64,000 nt of DNA from Ilyonectria destructans (Eukaryota; Ascomycota; Sordariomycetes; Hypocreales; Nectriaceae). The notes under the pieces were generated by a model. The model did no database searches and had not been told where the DNA came from. It worked only from the letters and a program-made list of their open reading frames with translations. The stretch lies in contig JAHEWK010000001.1 in assembly GCA_020740775.1 (NCBI GenBank), positions 124,001 to 188,000 on the forward strand. The letters run 5' to 3'. Shown here piece by piece: positions 11,841-22,525 of this stretch (within the stretch, counting starts at the first letter, position 1; every line of letters begins with the position of its first letter). Made by a program: the position numbers and the translations under genes.

Positions 11841-12760
11841 CCGGCTATATTCGTGTTATTTCGACCCTATCGATGCCCCGAATAGCTCGTGATAACATAT
11901 CAAGGTTATCAGCTCGTAAGCTAGGTCCCCGGCGCCGTGACTGCCTTATCGGCGTTGGCGTTGCTGACCCTGACTGCGTTGCCGGCTGTGATACCGGCTG
12001 CGATAGCCTCGCCGGCTGTGACTGCATTGCTGGCTGTGGGATTGACAGGGCGGCATTTTGCGGCTGCCTTCTTCGAGAGATAACCTTAGGATCGCGAATT
12101 CGTTAATATAGGTCAAACTTATCCTAAATTCTTAGTAAATTACATAGAAAACTAGATTAGGGATACTTATAAGGTTAATATAAAGAATCTACTGGTTATT
12201 AAACCAGGAAATATCAAGAGCTTATAGGATAATAACTTTTCTATCCCTTCTAATGCCGTCAACTTTAAGATATTTATTATAAATAGTGTACTTATAAGGC
12301 AGACCAAATTAATTATTAAAAGCACTGCTACAGACCCCAATAGGGCAGTCAATAGAATACAGCTTAGATACCTTAGCTATAAGATACTGCTTATATATAA
12401 GGGCAAGCTCTTTCTATAATACCTTCTCGGTTATATCAATCAATAACTTATAACGGTATTCATCACGAATGCAGCGGGCTTTATGGTTGATTTCTTCTTT
12501 GAATTTCTCGTTAAGAAGCTGCTTCTGGAGCTCCAGGGCGTAGAATAGCTAATAGAGGGTCTATAAGGCATTTCGAAGGAGTGATTTCATACTAGCATAA
12601 AGGGATTCATAGGGTGAAGTTATAGTATACCTATAGTCGCAATAATACTTAGTATATACACAAGCCCACTATACGCAGAGGGGGATCCAGGTGTCTTCAA
12701 GATAGGAAATCAGGGCTAAAGAGGGCAGTTAGTAAAGTGGGAAAAGAGAAGAAAGGGTAT
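11840..12760 (-). pseudogene. Degenerate MULE-type transposase, C-terminal part
   Basis: The minus strand read through stops gives the end of a Mutator-like transposase. From about 12620 the text YESLYASMKSLLRNAL matches the 'E..Ha.lK..L' helix after the catalytic domain. It is followed by a Lys/Glu-rich helix (EKFKEEINHKARC) and by a SWIM-like finger (CPIGVCSSAF, then FGLPYKYTIY) near 12285-12345. In intact members the last part reads Cys-x-His, so Cys and His have become Tyr, both explained by C-to-T or G-to-A changes. A Ser/Gln/Arg-rich tail follows at 11845-12027. Several stops and frame breaks show it is dead. The family is inferred from domain order. Confidence 0.6.
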
Positions 12761-12779
12761 ATATATTCTTGGTGAGCAA

Positions 12780-13250
12780 AGTCTTCCGCAAGCTCCCTCT
12801 ATCGCTCATCGCACTCTTCCACAGTTGCTGCATATATAACAGCCTTCCACGCCTGGCTGAAGTCCGCTGGGCTTGGAGACTCACTGCTCTGTGCGGGCCA
12901 TATCGGCACTGACAACTACGAGGCGAGCATCTCGCTGTCGCTCCTCGCAGTTATCGTCGACGTCGTTGCGCTACTGCAAACAGTCGACACCTAACCCCAA
13001 CACTCTCGAAACCAAGTCTTTTGCAAGTGCCACAAACGGCACGACCACAATGTTGATCGGCCCACCCGGGCCACGGTCCTCCTCGAGCAGCGCTGGCAGC
13101 AGAAAGAATATGCTCTTACCCCCGCCGGTGGGGAGCACAATGGTAAGCATTTCGCTCCGCACCCTAAATGCTCACACCAATTGTATGATATCTGCCCTAG
13201 AGTTGATCACACGCCGACCTTATCACTGTCTTTTCTGCTTCGCGTAACGT
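12780..13250 (-). pseudogene. RecQ-like helicase fragment with Walker A motif
   Basis: At 13162-12971 the minus strand encodes a 63-residue piece reading [20 protein letters not shown] and then [18 protein letters not shown]. These are motifs I and Ia of the RecQ-like helicases found in fungal telomere-linked or transposon-borne ORFs. The continuation (RDARLVVVSADMA, near 12900) is in a nearby position, but stops and a missing helicase core show decay. OrsD-domain remnants of the same kind of mobile ORF lie at 18-24 kb on the same strand, so it may be a displaced piece of one of them. No functional product is expected. Confidence 0.65.
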
Positions 13251-14483
13251 TGAAGAGAAAATCCTACGCTAACGCCTGGAGTCTCCCCCCTTCACGCCCC
13301 TTGCTCCTTGGAGGAAACGGGGCCACCGTACTCCGTAGCTTGTCAGGATATCAAGCTCTTGCTACAGCCTGCCTGTTTGATTTCCATGCTAATCTGAGAT
13401 GCATTGATGCAGCTGGACGGGGCCAATTGCAGGGTATTGTTATCATCGAGGCTTGGAGCGGGCACACGTTTTGTAGCTAACATCATGCGTTAAGGCTTCA
13501 GTATTCACTCATAATTCCGTATGCCACCCCTGGCCTGTTATATGCCTTCTTAGACTATAACACCCTCTTATACTCACATCGGCATTCCCCAGGATCTAGA
13601 TAACACGAGCGTCCATGTCCCTGAAGGGAAATTAGACAACTTTGCAGCCATGCAATACATGTCAATGCCCACCTCGCTTAGCTGTGGCATCAATAATGAC
13701 CGCCACACCCTCTCCACCGGGAGGCCAAGTCGCAAGCTCTGTTTACAGACTATACTGCAAAGGCTGGTAAGGAGAAGTATGGCATGGATGCACCCGAATC
13801 CATATGGCTGAAAGAGCTTCGATGGTTTTATCCTTTTGACAAGAGGAATTTATAATACTAGAGCAAATGAATCTTGAACACCGCCTTCTGTTTTCCATTT
13901 TGCTACGAGGATGTCACAACGTAGATGGAGCACACGTTGAAAGAAACGCACTGTGCCAAGGGACAGACGCTCTGCAGCTCCCTCCAGCTTCTCTGTACAC
14001 TGTTCAATGACCTTGGAGTACATGGTGTCTGTGGCCGAGCCAGACACTAGCGAAAGAGCGGTCAACCAACAATGTACGTCAGCGTTGCTTCAAGTAATAA
14101 GGCAAGCCGCCTTCATGCAGATTATCCGAGGTCCAGATGTGCACCCACTCTTCATGCTTCGTTAGCCGGTCTAAGCCACCTACTGTGACAATGCACGATG
14201 AGGGGATGGGCGGTCTGGAATGTGCGCTAATGCCTTAGGGGTGGGAAGGGGAGTACTGTCCAGTAAACTGTAAGAGTGTGTGATTTGCCGAATACGCCGG
14301 CGTCAGGCCATCTCTGTGGAATGTCCACCACTTGGTCCTATATATAAATTAAAACCCCTCACTCATCCAGTGCAGTGCAAGGCAATCCTGGCCAAGACCA
14401 AAACTCTCGACATTAAAGACATTGATGCGAGCACTTTTTGCGGCTCGAGGATCCCCAAAAAGTCAACAAAACACGTTCCGACC
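13251..14483. other. Intergenic DNA with no gene found
   Basis: Normal composition. Only short frames with no protein likeness are present. The last 200 bp contain tatatataaatt-like DNA near 14340, a plausible TATA region for the gene that starts at 14484. Confidence 0.4.
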
Positions 14484-15592
14484 ATGGTTGTTGTCGCTAT
14501 TGCTGGAGGTACTGGGGACCTTGGGAAAACATTTGCCCAAGAACTCCTTAGCCAGGGCAAGCATGATGTATTGCTCTTGAGTCGAAGTGTTTGTTCCCTC
14601 GAGGCTTCTTTGCACCTTCTGCTCATCAATATTCACAGAAGCCAGAGCCGGAAAGAAAAACACTTCCTACAGTAGTCCAGGTAAACTACGATGACATTGC
14701 TCAGCTTACGAAGACCCTCGAGGAGCATGCAGTCCATACTATCATTTCAGCAGTCGTTCTTCAGGCTGATGACGGTCCGAGCCGAGCCCAAGTCAATTTA
14801 ATCAAGGCCGCAGGACTGTCAAGCACGACCAAGCGGTTCATCCCGAGCGAGTACGGAATCTTGAATCGACCCGAGTAAGATTTTGTTCTATGCACAAGGT
14901 CTCATATTCTAATCTAGCATTAGACTCCTTAGTCTGTCCCCTTCTGTTCAATTCTTTCTTGATGCGGTCACTGCCTTGAAGAAAACAAACCTGGAATATT
15001 CCAGGATTCTGTGTGGCTATCTAATGGATTACTATGGTACTCCACATGTGAAGAGTAATCTGAGGCCGTTTAGGTATGGATTGGACATTGAGACTGCAGA
15101 AGCCGCTATACCAGGAGACGGCAACGATTTGATCTCTATGATTCATTCTACGGATCTGGCCAAATATGTGGCTGGCGCTCTTGATCTGGACCGCTGGAGT
15201 GAAATCAGCGTGGCCTTGGGTGATACCGTCACCTTCAATCAAATACTGGAGACGGCTCAAGAATTGCGCGGTTTGTAACACTTTCTACAGTCTCTTCCTC
15301 CAAGCATCTGAAGTCCTAATGTGCTGACGTGTTGCTAGGCATTAACTTCAAGGTTGCATACGACAGTTTGGCGGATATGGAGAAGGGTCAGGTAATTTTG
15401 ATGAGCCGCGCAATGGAAGGGGTCGATGCCCCCAAGGAAGTTTTGAGCCACTTTTATGCTCTTTATGGATTAATGACAGTCCGAGGAGAGTTTGATCTTT
15501 CAAAGTGCCAGACGATCAATGAAAAAATTCCAGCGGTAAAGCCTATAAAGGTTGTCGAAATGCTGGAAATGGCTTGGAAAAACAATTCTTAG
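14484..15592 (+). CDS. NmrA / isoflavone-reductase-like NAD(P)-binding protein
   Basis: Four exons: 14484-14588, 14639-14874, 14924-15270 and 15339-15592. All introns (50, 49 and 68 nt) have GT-AG ends and restore one frame of 313 residues, the usual size for this family. The N-terminus MVVVAIAGGTGDLGKTFAQ carries the GGTGDLG dinucleotide-binding loop. Later signatures are KRFIPSEYGI (residues about 101-110) and GDGNDLISMIHSTDLAKYV, both typical of fungal NmrA-like or isoflavone-reductase-like oxidoreductases. It is expected to be cytosolic and to reduce or sense an NADPH-linked substrate, which cannot be named. The gene is undamaged although repeats lie on both sides. Confidence 0.85.
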
Positions 15593-15967
15593 AAGAGTAT
15601 AGCAACGCATAAAGCAGCAATCTGAGTCTTGCACCATTAGCAGCTGTCAGGTTGTGTCCTGTGAAGTGATGGGTTTCTGACCCACGCCCGAAACGTATCT
15701 GGGACGGCTTCGCAGTGTCATTACAAACGCAATTTCGGGTAATCGTCATATGACCAATTTAGTGCACGCCAAGGGCGCTATCTAGACAGCCCAAGGGTGT
15801 GCTTGAAGTGATAGCCAATACAGATTACTGGAAGGAGAAATGGTGGCTGTCGCTGGCTGAAGGGGCTACAACCCTCCGGCGGAAGAACTACTGGAAGACC
15901 CCTAGCCCTAACTCGGTTAGTTGAGACTGATAGAGGAGATTGTGAATCAGGGGCTTCTAATACAAAG

Positions 15968-15984
15968 ATCCTCCGCCGGAGGAT
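15968..15984. repeat. 17-bp palindrome, copy 1
   Basis: ATCCTCCG-C-CGGAGGAT, a perfect inverted repeat around a single C. The same 17-mer, with one further matching base on each side, recurs 115 bp downstream. Confidence 0.7.
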
Positions 15985-16082
15985 TTACCCCGCTTATTGG
16001 AACGACCAGTCCCGGGTCGGCTGGGGTCAGACTAATGCAGACCGACCCTGCTTAAGATAAGGAAAACGCGGGGGTCGCTACG

Positions 16083-16099
16083 ATCCTCCGCCGGAGGAT
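16083..16099. repeat. 17-bp palindrome, copy 2
   Basis: Identical to the copy at 15968-15984. Paired palindromes at this distance could be borders of a small repeat or binding sites. Confidence 0.7.
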
Positions 16100-16458
16100 T
16101 GCATATCAGCCTCACGATGGTCGCCCAGGTTATGCCTTGGTGATAAACGGAGCAATACCGTAGAGTTCGGTTCATGATCAGGTGTAATGTAAGTGATGCG
16201 GAAAGCCGGTTCCTTGGCCTCACAGCCAAGGACCGGGCTTGATGCCTCAGGCCGTAGAGCCTTGTGGGTCGGAGCCCTTACGGTTCCGACCGTAGCTAGC
16301 TAGCTGTGGAGATCATCAATCCTACATACCTTGACTTTGACCCTAGGTCCCTACCGTTCTCGTATCAGTAAGCGAGTCATATTGAACGAGAAGATGTTTG
16401 TCGGAAGCAGGATGAAGATGATAGGACTCGAGTGTGGAATTGATCCCCGAAAGTAGAC

Positions 16459-16899
16459 TTGACATGTAGAATCAAAATATATAAAACCAGTGATCCCCTC
16501 GCTTTGATTATATCCTACTATTCTATATATATTTCAAAATTCTCATCTTGTACTCCGCAAAATGCATCTTTTTTTATTCAAGAGTTTAGCCGATTCTGTA
16601 GCATCTTTAACAGCTGTATCTATACGGTTAATAAACAACAGCTATAGGCCGAGGCGTTTATTGTCACCGCGACTGGAGTTTTTGAAGTTATTAGCTCTGA
16701 TATAAAAATACTTGCTATTGCAAAAGAGCAACAGCTTGTTCAGTTCGATCTCCGAAAAAACTTTGTAATATCGGGCGTCTACAATACTTATATATACATA
16801 TTTGTCGGGGGTATAATATACCTAAATAAGAGCACGTTAAATCTGGAAGTATATAATATAAAAATTAAAAAGAAGCTTTATTATAGCTATTATATATAG
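16459..16899 (+). pseudogene. Unknown protein frame with one nonsense codon
   Basis: An open frame of about 146 codons is interrupted once, at 16645-16647, by TAG between CAA-CAG-CTA and GCC. Read as a mutated CAG, the frame runs on through GVFEVISSDIKILAIAKEQQ and QLVQFDLRKNF to the left end of the inverted-repeat element at 16899. The steady reading and amino-acid make-up look coding, and the single stop fits a C-to-T change at CpA. I do not recognise the family. It may have been cut by the insertion of that element, but I see no matching continuation after 17890. Confidence 0.35.
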
Positions 16900-16942
16900 A
16901 GTCGTGCTATTCATATAACCCCTTATTGCCAGTTGAATAACT
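16898..16942 (+). repeat. Left terminal inverted repeat
   Basis: 45 bases starting AGAGTCGTGCTATTC are the exact reverse complement of 17846-17890. Confidence 0.85.
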
Positions 16943-17889
16943 ATCACATAAGAATTTGCTATTTTACTTAGATTTCCTTACCTTCTCCTTTTCGCACTAA
17001 AATTACTATAACAGCAAGAGGCGCCCTGGAATTATAGGAAAATCCCTTACAGCCTGACCACAATCTCATCTCGTAGGGACGACTGAGTAGCTGGAATGAA
17101 GCTATTGCCAGACGGCGTTGGTGTTGCTGAGGGCCTCGAGCTAGCCTGCGTTCCCCTTTCTTATCTGCTTTCTGTTTTCTTCATGTGTAGTCTTATACTA
17201 GCTTGTGATTGAGTTGAGGACTGCATTGAAGGTTGCGTTGAGGCCTATGTCTGTGATGGTATTGAGGCTTATGATGGTAATAATTCTAACTCAATCTCGG
17301 CTTGTGTGCGGTCCCGGCGGATGCTTGCAGTCATCCGCCGTACGTTATTAGGGCTGTCAACCCTACCCATTATCCTCGAAGCTGATAATAATGGAGTCGG
17401 TAATTATGATGATGCTGATGATGCGGTTGTGGTGTTGTCATCGCCATATAGAGACTGTAGATTCAAAGGAACTGTAGTCTTCTTATTTATTGTAGCACAG
17501 AGTCGGCCGCGGAGGCTTTGAGCAACATAGGGGTTTCGGATTCGAAGGAGTGGCTGTTCGAAGTCCTAGGGGGTGGAAATTAGCGAAATTCATATGCAAA
17601 GAAGCAGTTTTCTTACCAGATGCTTCTCAAGCCACCAGCGCGGATGAATATCCTGCTTTTGGATGCTCTCATCAGCCTCGAGCCGCCCTAGGATCTGACG
17701 AGCACATGGAAGGGCAAATTGCTGCGTGAACTTGCCCGTACACACAGACAGAGTGTTATGATCGCGATAGACAGTATGATGTAAAGGGGGAGGAAATCGG
17801 GCTGCGGAAGGATTTTCCTGATCATGTGATGCCGCACGTGCGAAAAGTTATTCAACTGGCAATAAGGGGTTATATGAATAGCACGACTC
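16899..17889. mobile_element. 991-bp element with 44-bp inverted repeats and TA target site
   Basis: The ends are perfect inverted repeats that begin GAGTCGTGC, and each end is flanked by TA (16897-16898 and 17890-17891). TA duplication with repeats of about 44 bp is the pattern of Tc1/mariner (Fot1/pogo-like) elements of filamentous fungi. The interior has no transposase frame; the longest frame, at 17306-17521, is 71 codons of unknown kind. It is therefore a non-autonomous or internally deleted element. Perfect identity of the ends suggests recent or conserved mobility, while the surroundings are degraded. Confidence 0.72.
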
Positions 17890-17890
17890 T
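17846..17890 (-). repeat. Right terminal inverted repeat
   Basis: Exact reverse complement of the 45 bases at 16898-16942. Confidence 0.85.
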
Positions 17891-17999
17891 ACATTATAAA
17901 TCGACGGCTCATCCTCTTCCTCCTCCCTTCTTCTTCTTACTTATTCCTCTGCATTTAACCCTCAACAACCCACAGGACGCAGTACTTCAGTAGCTATCA

Positions 18000-19660
18000 T
18001 TATCAACTTAGCCAACATCCGCCGTGCCTCTGCCACCGCATTATATATAATATTCAATATCTTGCCCATACTGATCCGCACGTTACCGCACTTAATATCG
18101 TCGCCAAACTAATTAATCTTCTCTTCGTCTGGTGTTATAAATTGGATCCTCATTCTATATATTTATATATTAATAATCTAATTTATCGGTATTAGGTCTG
18201 CTTCTTTTTAGTTGGGTATTTAGGTTATAAACTGCTATACCTTTTTACAGATAATACAGAATACTCTATCTGCCTTTTCTTTAGCCTTCTGCTTGCTTAT
18301 AGTCTGTTGCAACTGTATAATCTGGTTGCATTATTCTAATATAGACTGGTATAACACTAAATACTGCACTTCCTTAATAATAGCGGATAATACTGGTATG
18401 TAATTGGCAGCTATAACCCACCCTCTATTGGCGTCTAACCCCATAATAGCTAATATACTGATAATAAACTGTTGTAATACTTACCGGTCTTTAATAGGTA
18501 GTTAAAAAACTTAATAACAGTATCGATATAATACCACTCTAACCGGTCATCTATAAATCGGCCAATAGTATCAGTTCCAGTTACAATCTGTATAACAGCC
18601 CGTGTGAATACAGCCTATGCTTTTTCCTGCTGTATCGTTATGCAGTATGGCAGCTTTTTATTTGCATACTTACGTTAGCCTCCTTAGTTATTAGAGTCAT
18701 CTGAATTATCGGGGTTATCTGTATCCGAATCGTCTATATCCGAATCGTCTGTATCCGAATCGTCTGTATCCGAATCGTCTGTATCCGAATCGTCTGTATC
18801 CAAATCATCTGTATCCGAATCATCTGTATCCGAATCATCTGTATCATCTGTATCTGCATCCTCTATAGCATCCACATCCCCTGATTCCTTCATCTTCCCC
18901 TATAACTCCAACCGCACCCAAATACACATCATAATCCGCTACTGCTCTTTATATCGCACCCATACATCCGGCTCCATAATCCCTTCGAACGGCTTATTGG
19001 GGGTAATAGTTACCTCCTTTCATTCAATCTCAAACAACTCAGCCGTACCTAAGCTGCAACGACTGGTAGCCATATATATATTGTCCAATACGCACTTGAA
19101 AATCTCCTATATCTTCTGTAATACCTACTTATTCTCCCCAATTAGTTGCAATACCTGCTCTTGTAACTGGGTCTTATCGATGTGGGCTAAATATCCCGGC
19201 TATCCGGTTCGCTTCAACCACCTCTCGGCATCCCACTTATCGCTGGCATCTTAAATCCGGGCATCGGCCTCGCTCTCGAATATCTGTCGGGCCTTTCGCT
19301 GTGTGGCCATAACGAACTCGGCCTGACGGCTAGCTTCGTCTTCGTCCGTCCCTTCGTTGCTGGATGGAATGCTCCGGCCGACCTCGAACTAACTGCTGGC
19401 CACGCGGTTCCGGAAAAAACGCTGACATTGAACGCCTGTCCTCCACGGCACTGGCGGTATGGCCGCTGCGAACACCTTGGTAACCCGACCTTATTTCCGT
19501 GGATTGACCCATCTATACTTAACTCGGTAATGCTGGTCGATGCGTTGGAACTGACGGGCTACGTACGGGCACTGGTTACATCCCAATCCGTCGTTCTTTG
19601 GCGGTGGGATAAATGGAATCGGGGCTGTCGTTGGGGGTGGTACTAACTATTGATTATTTA
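18000..19660 (-). pseudogene. OrsD-domain (DUF3505) protein remnant, copy C
   Basis: On the minus strand from 19660 the frame reads DGLGCNQCPYVARQF, then HYRVKYRWVNPRK, PWRTGVQCQRFFRN and VASS-stop-FEVGR. This is the second zinc-finger half of OrsD domains that head fungal RecQ-like mobile ORFs. It goes on to WDAERWLKRTG and PNKPFEGIMEPDVWVRY, then to an acidic repeat (SDTDD units, 18715-18870), and to an alpha-helical part ending near a Cys-x-x-Cys (FCIICKK) around 18260. Stops sit at former Gln and Trp codons. No intact start is present. The role of such ORFs is unknown; proteins of this class are linked to repeats rather than to metabolism. Confidence 0.6.
18715..18870 (-). repeat. 15-bp tandem repeat coding an acidic Ser-Asp-Thr-Asp-Asp array
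   Basis: About ten copies of a 15-mer (plus strand GTATCCGAATCGTCT with variants) keep the minus-strand frame open as SDTDD units. The repeat is the acidic linker of the OrsD-type pseudogene. Confidence 0.85.
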
Positions 19661-20250
19661 TCCTTATATTTTATAACTATATAATAATACAATTTCATTC
19701 TCTACCCGATGAATAGTATGCTTCATCCTCTATCTGACGATATAATACTATCTGATATATCTATATTAGTCTAGAAGTGGAAACGGGCGTATTTCTAGTG
19801 TACATTCTTAATTAGTTCCTTATAATGTTCCTTAATATTGGCTTTCTGGTCACAATACCTTTCTTTTATAACCGATTTTCCTCCTCCCGGCTATTTCTGA
19901 TAACTGCTATTCCTCTTAATGTGTTTCCCTCACATCGGGTTCCTGACCATAACAGCCCTTCTTCGCAACAGCTTTCCGATTGCAACTGCTATATCTCATA
20001 ACAGCCTTTCCTTATATCGGGTTTCTGATCGCAACGCCATTTAGTTCAATTCAGTGATAGCTTCAGAAAGCGGGAAATGCCGAATAGCACATACTACTAC
20101 CACATATATAACTCCGCGATTACACAACGAAATAACACGGGGCGGAAAATCCGATATAGGTTTAAAAGTGCAGACCTCGAGAATACTATATATCCAGTTT
20201 TCAGACAATCTGACCCATTCCTTTGCCATCAGTAATCAGAATAACCCTAG
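19661..20250. other. Repeat DNA between two OrsD remnants
   Basis: Holds loosely repeated motifs such as CATAACAGCC, TCGGGTT and CAACTGCTAT between 19850 and 20040. No coding frame was recognised. Confidence 0.4.
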
Positions 20251-20640
20251 CATCTAATATCTTATCTGCTCACCTCAAACTAAGAGCTTCTATGCTGATT
20301 TTGAAAAAGACGCTGATAAAGTACACCACTTCTCCAAGGCTGAGGCAGCTATTGCTGCTGAGCTGTCTGTGTATATGCCCCACGCTTTCTGTTGTTAACC
20401 CATCCATACTCCTTATGGTAATGCTCTTTCATCGCACCAATACTTCGAACAATATAGGAACAGATATTACAGCCTAAACCGTCTGGTGATGGGGGTTCGA
20501 TATATAGGATTGGGTCTGTATCCGGTGTAGGGTATACCCACTGCTGCAACTCAGTTTGATCTTTAATAATATTGGGGATATTAAGGACCTGGGCTATTAT
20601 ATCCCTATATTGTGCCTATATGAAACTTATACGGTGGTAG
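20250..20640 (-). pseudogene. OrsD-domain remnant, copy B
   Basis: The minus frame from about 20562 reads LQQWVYPTPDTDPILYIEP, then GLGCNICSYIVRSIGAMKEH and YGWVNNRKRG; after a stop it reads VLYQRLFQN and FEVSR. The order CxxC, Trp-Val-Asn and 'v.yQrlF' repeats that of copy C 0.9 kb away, but the sequence differs, so these are separate family members and not one duplicated piece. The remnant has no start and is cut off on both sides. Confidence 0.6.
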
Positions 20641-22525
20641 GGCTGGCGGAGGTAGGTCTTTACTTCTGTAGCAACTATAGTATACCTGTAATATTTATAT
20701 ATAACTAGGTTGAATTATGTTAGATAGATAAATAAACTAATTGTTAAAGGTATATTAGTAACTATAGACTCAGTCTAACTGTCTTAAATTGCAGTTACTA
20801 GGCTTTATTTATCTATATAAGCTAAAGATTAATTATTATTAATAATATTTACAGCTTAAGAATCTTTATAGCTCTACTGCTATATAGTATTAGCCTCTAT
20901 AAAACTATTTAGAGTAAATAAGATAATTCTTAGTTATTTCTAGTATAAATATAACTGGAATAGTTTTATTAAAAAATACTACTTTTAGAATAATATACTA
21001 TTACTAGTAGCTATATCTATAGCTTTAATAATAGTAATTTTAAATCTAGCTAATATAAGGCTAGATTTAGTGCCTTCTTTCTATAGAAAGATATATTAGC
21101 TTACTGATATTTTAGTATAAATTTAAAGTAATATAAGCTATAGATAATCTGGAAATATACTATTAAATCTGTATATTATATACTATTATATAGATTTATA
21201 GCTACTTTATTATATATATACTATATTACTTTCTACTGTATATAAGATATTATTAAAGTAATTAAAGTAGCTAGTAGCAGTATAAATCTATTATTCTATA
21301 ATAGTAATTAATATTTAGTAATGGAGCTGAATTTTAATAATTAATAGAATATTCAGTATAATATTATAGTAATATTAAAGCTTTTTAGTAAATATTTTAA
21401 AGGTTTATAATTATAATTTTAAGTCTATCTATAATATAGAGGAAAAAAGCAGTATATTTCTAAATTTATACTGAAAGTACTTATATAGTATTATTTAAGC
21501 TACTAAATATATATATATAAGATATTAAAAGATAAATCTTAAGATTAGTAAAAAGAAGAAGTAGGTAATATAGAATTTATTATTAGTTGCTATATAAGCT
21601 TTATAGTGCTGAATAATAGAATATATTCTTATACCTCTATATAGATTTCTTATAGCCTTAATAAGATATTCTAGTACTCTAATATTAATAATTTAGAGAT
21701 TTATACTTACTAGCTGCTATTAATATTATAGAGGACTATAAGTATCTTTAGAAAGTTATTATATACTTTTATATATACTTAAGTAGCTCTATAATTCTAT
21801 ATATTTTAATTCTTATTATATATTTAGAGTAAACTATTAATAGAGGAGATATAAGCCTTTAGAAAGAGATTTAAGTAGGTATCTATAAGCTTATTAATAG
21901 AGTTAGAGATAAAGGAGTATTCTGGTGTAGTTATTATAATTCTATTTTAAATATCTTAAAGATCTATATCTATAGGCTTTCAGTTATATATTAAGTATAT
22001 ATAGAAGATAGTAGTAAATTTAAGAATAATTTAAATAAGACTGTAGAAGTTATCTATAGATAGCTAATAAGTACTATCTTAGGAAAGTACTTTACTATTA
22101 TTACTTTAGTAGAAGTAGAATACTGGCTTTTATAACTACTAAAGAGTATTACTATAAGCTAGAAAACTGAAGAATTTATCTATAGATAATAATATACTAT
22201 TATATATATAGTCTTAATAGGCAGTATTAAGTATTTACAGCTATCTATAGTACAGTCTAGCTGTAATACTAATATAGCTATATAAAAAGTAAGATAGTAC
22301 TACCTTAAGAAAGATTAATTATATATAATAAATAAATCTTATAAGAATAAAAGTAAACTAATAAGGCTGAAGGTATTTATTACTATTTAATAGTAATAGG
22401 CTATATATAGTACTGAAATATATCAGTATTATTAAACGTACTCTTCTATTCTTAAAGTCTTTAGTAACTATATAATAGCAGAAGCAGAAGATTATATTAG
22501 CAGCTGGATTATTTAGTTTAACTTT
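20640..22525. other. AT-rich RIP-type block downstream of OrsD copy A
   Basis: Almost free of ATG and CG, with TA-rich words throughout. It lies directly after the minus-strand OrsD frame at 22526-23974 and could be the mutated rest of that ORF. Reading through stops gives only faint likeness, so no call is made. Confidence 0.45.

Larger units (their letters stand above)
15593..16458. other. Repeat-like intergenic DNA with two palindromes
   Basis: Rich in short inverted repeats: two identical CTCCGCCGGAG palindromes (listed separately), a related partial copy near 15873, and a hairpin near 16205-16240 (cttggcc...agccaag). It may be the remains of a repeat. No coding frame was found. Confidence 0.45.

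Noticed and set aside
12873..13247. 124-codon plus-strand frame
   Set aside because: It is the antisense shadow of the RecQ-like helicase fragment on the minus strand.
18715..18870. CRISPR array
   Set aside because: Tandem 15-mers without spacers that encode an acidic repeat; eukaryotic context.
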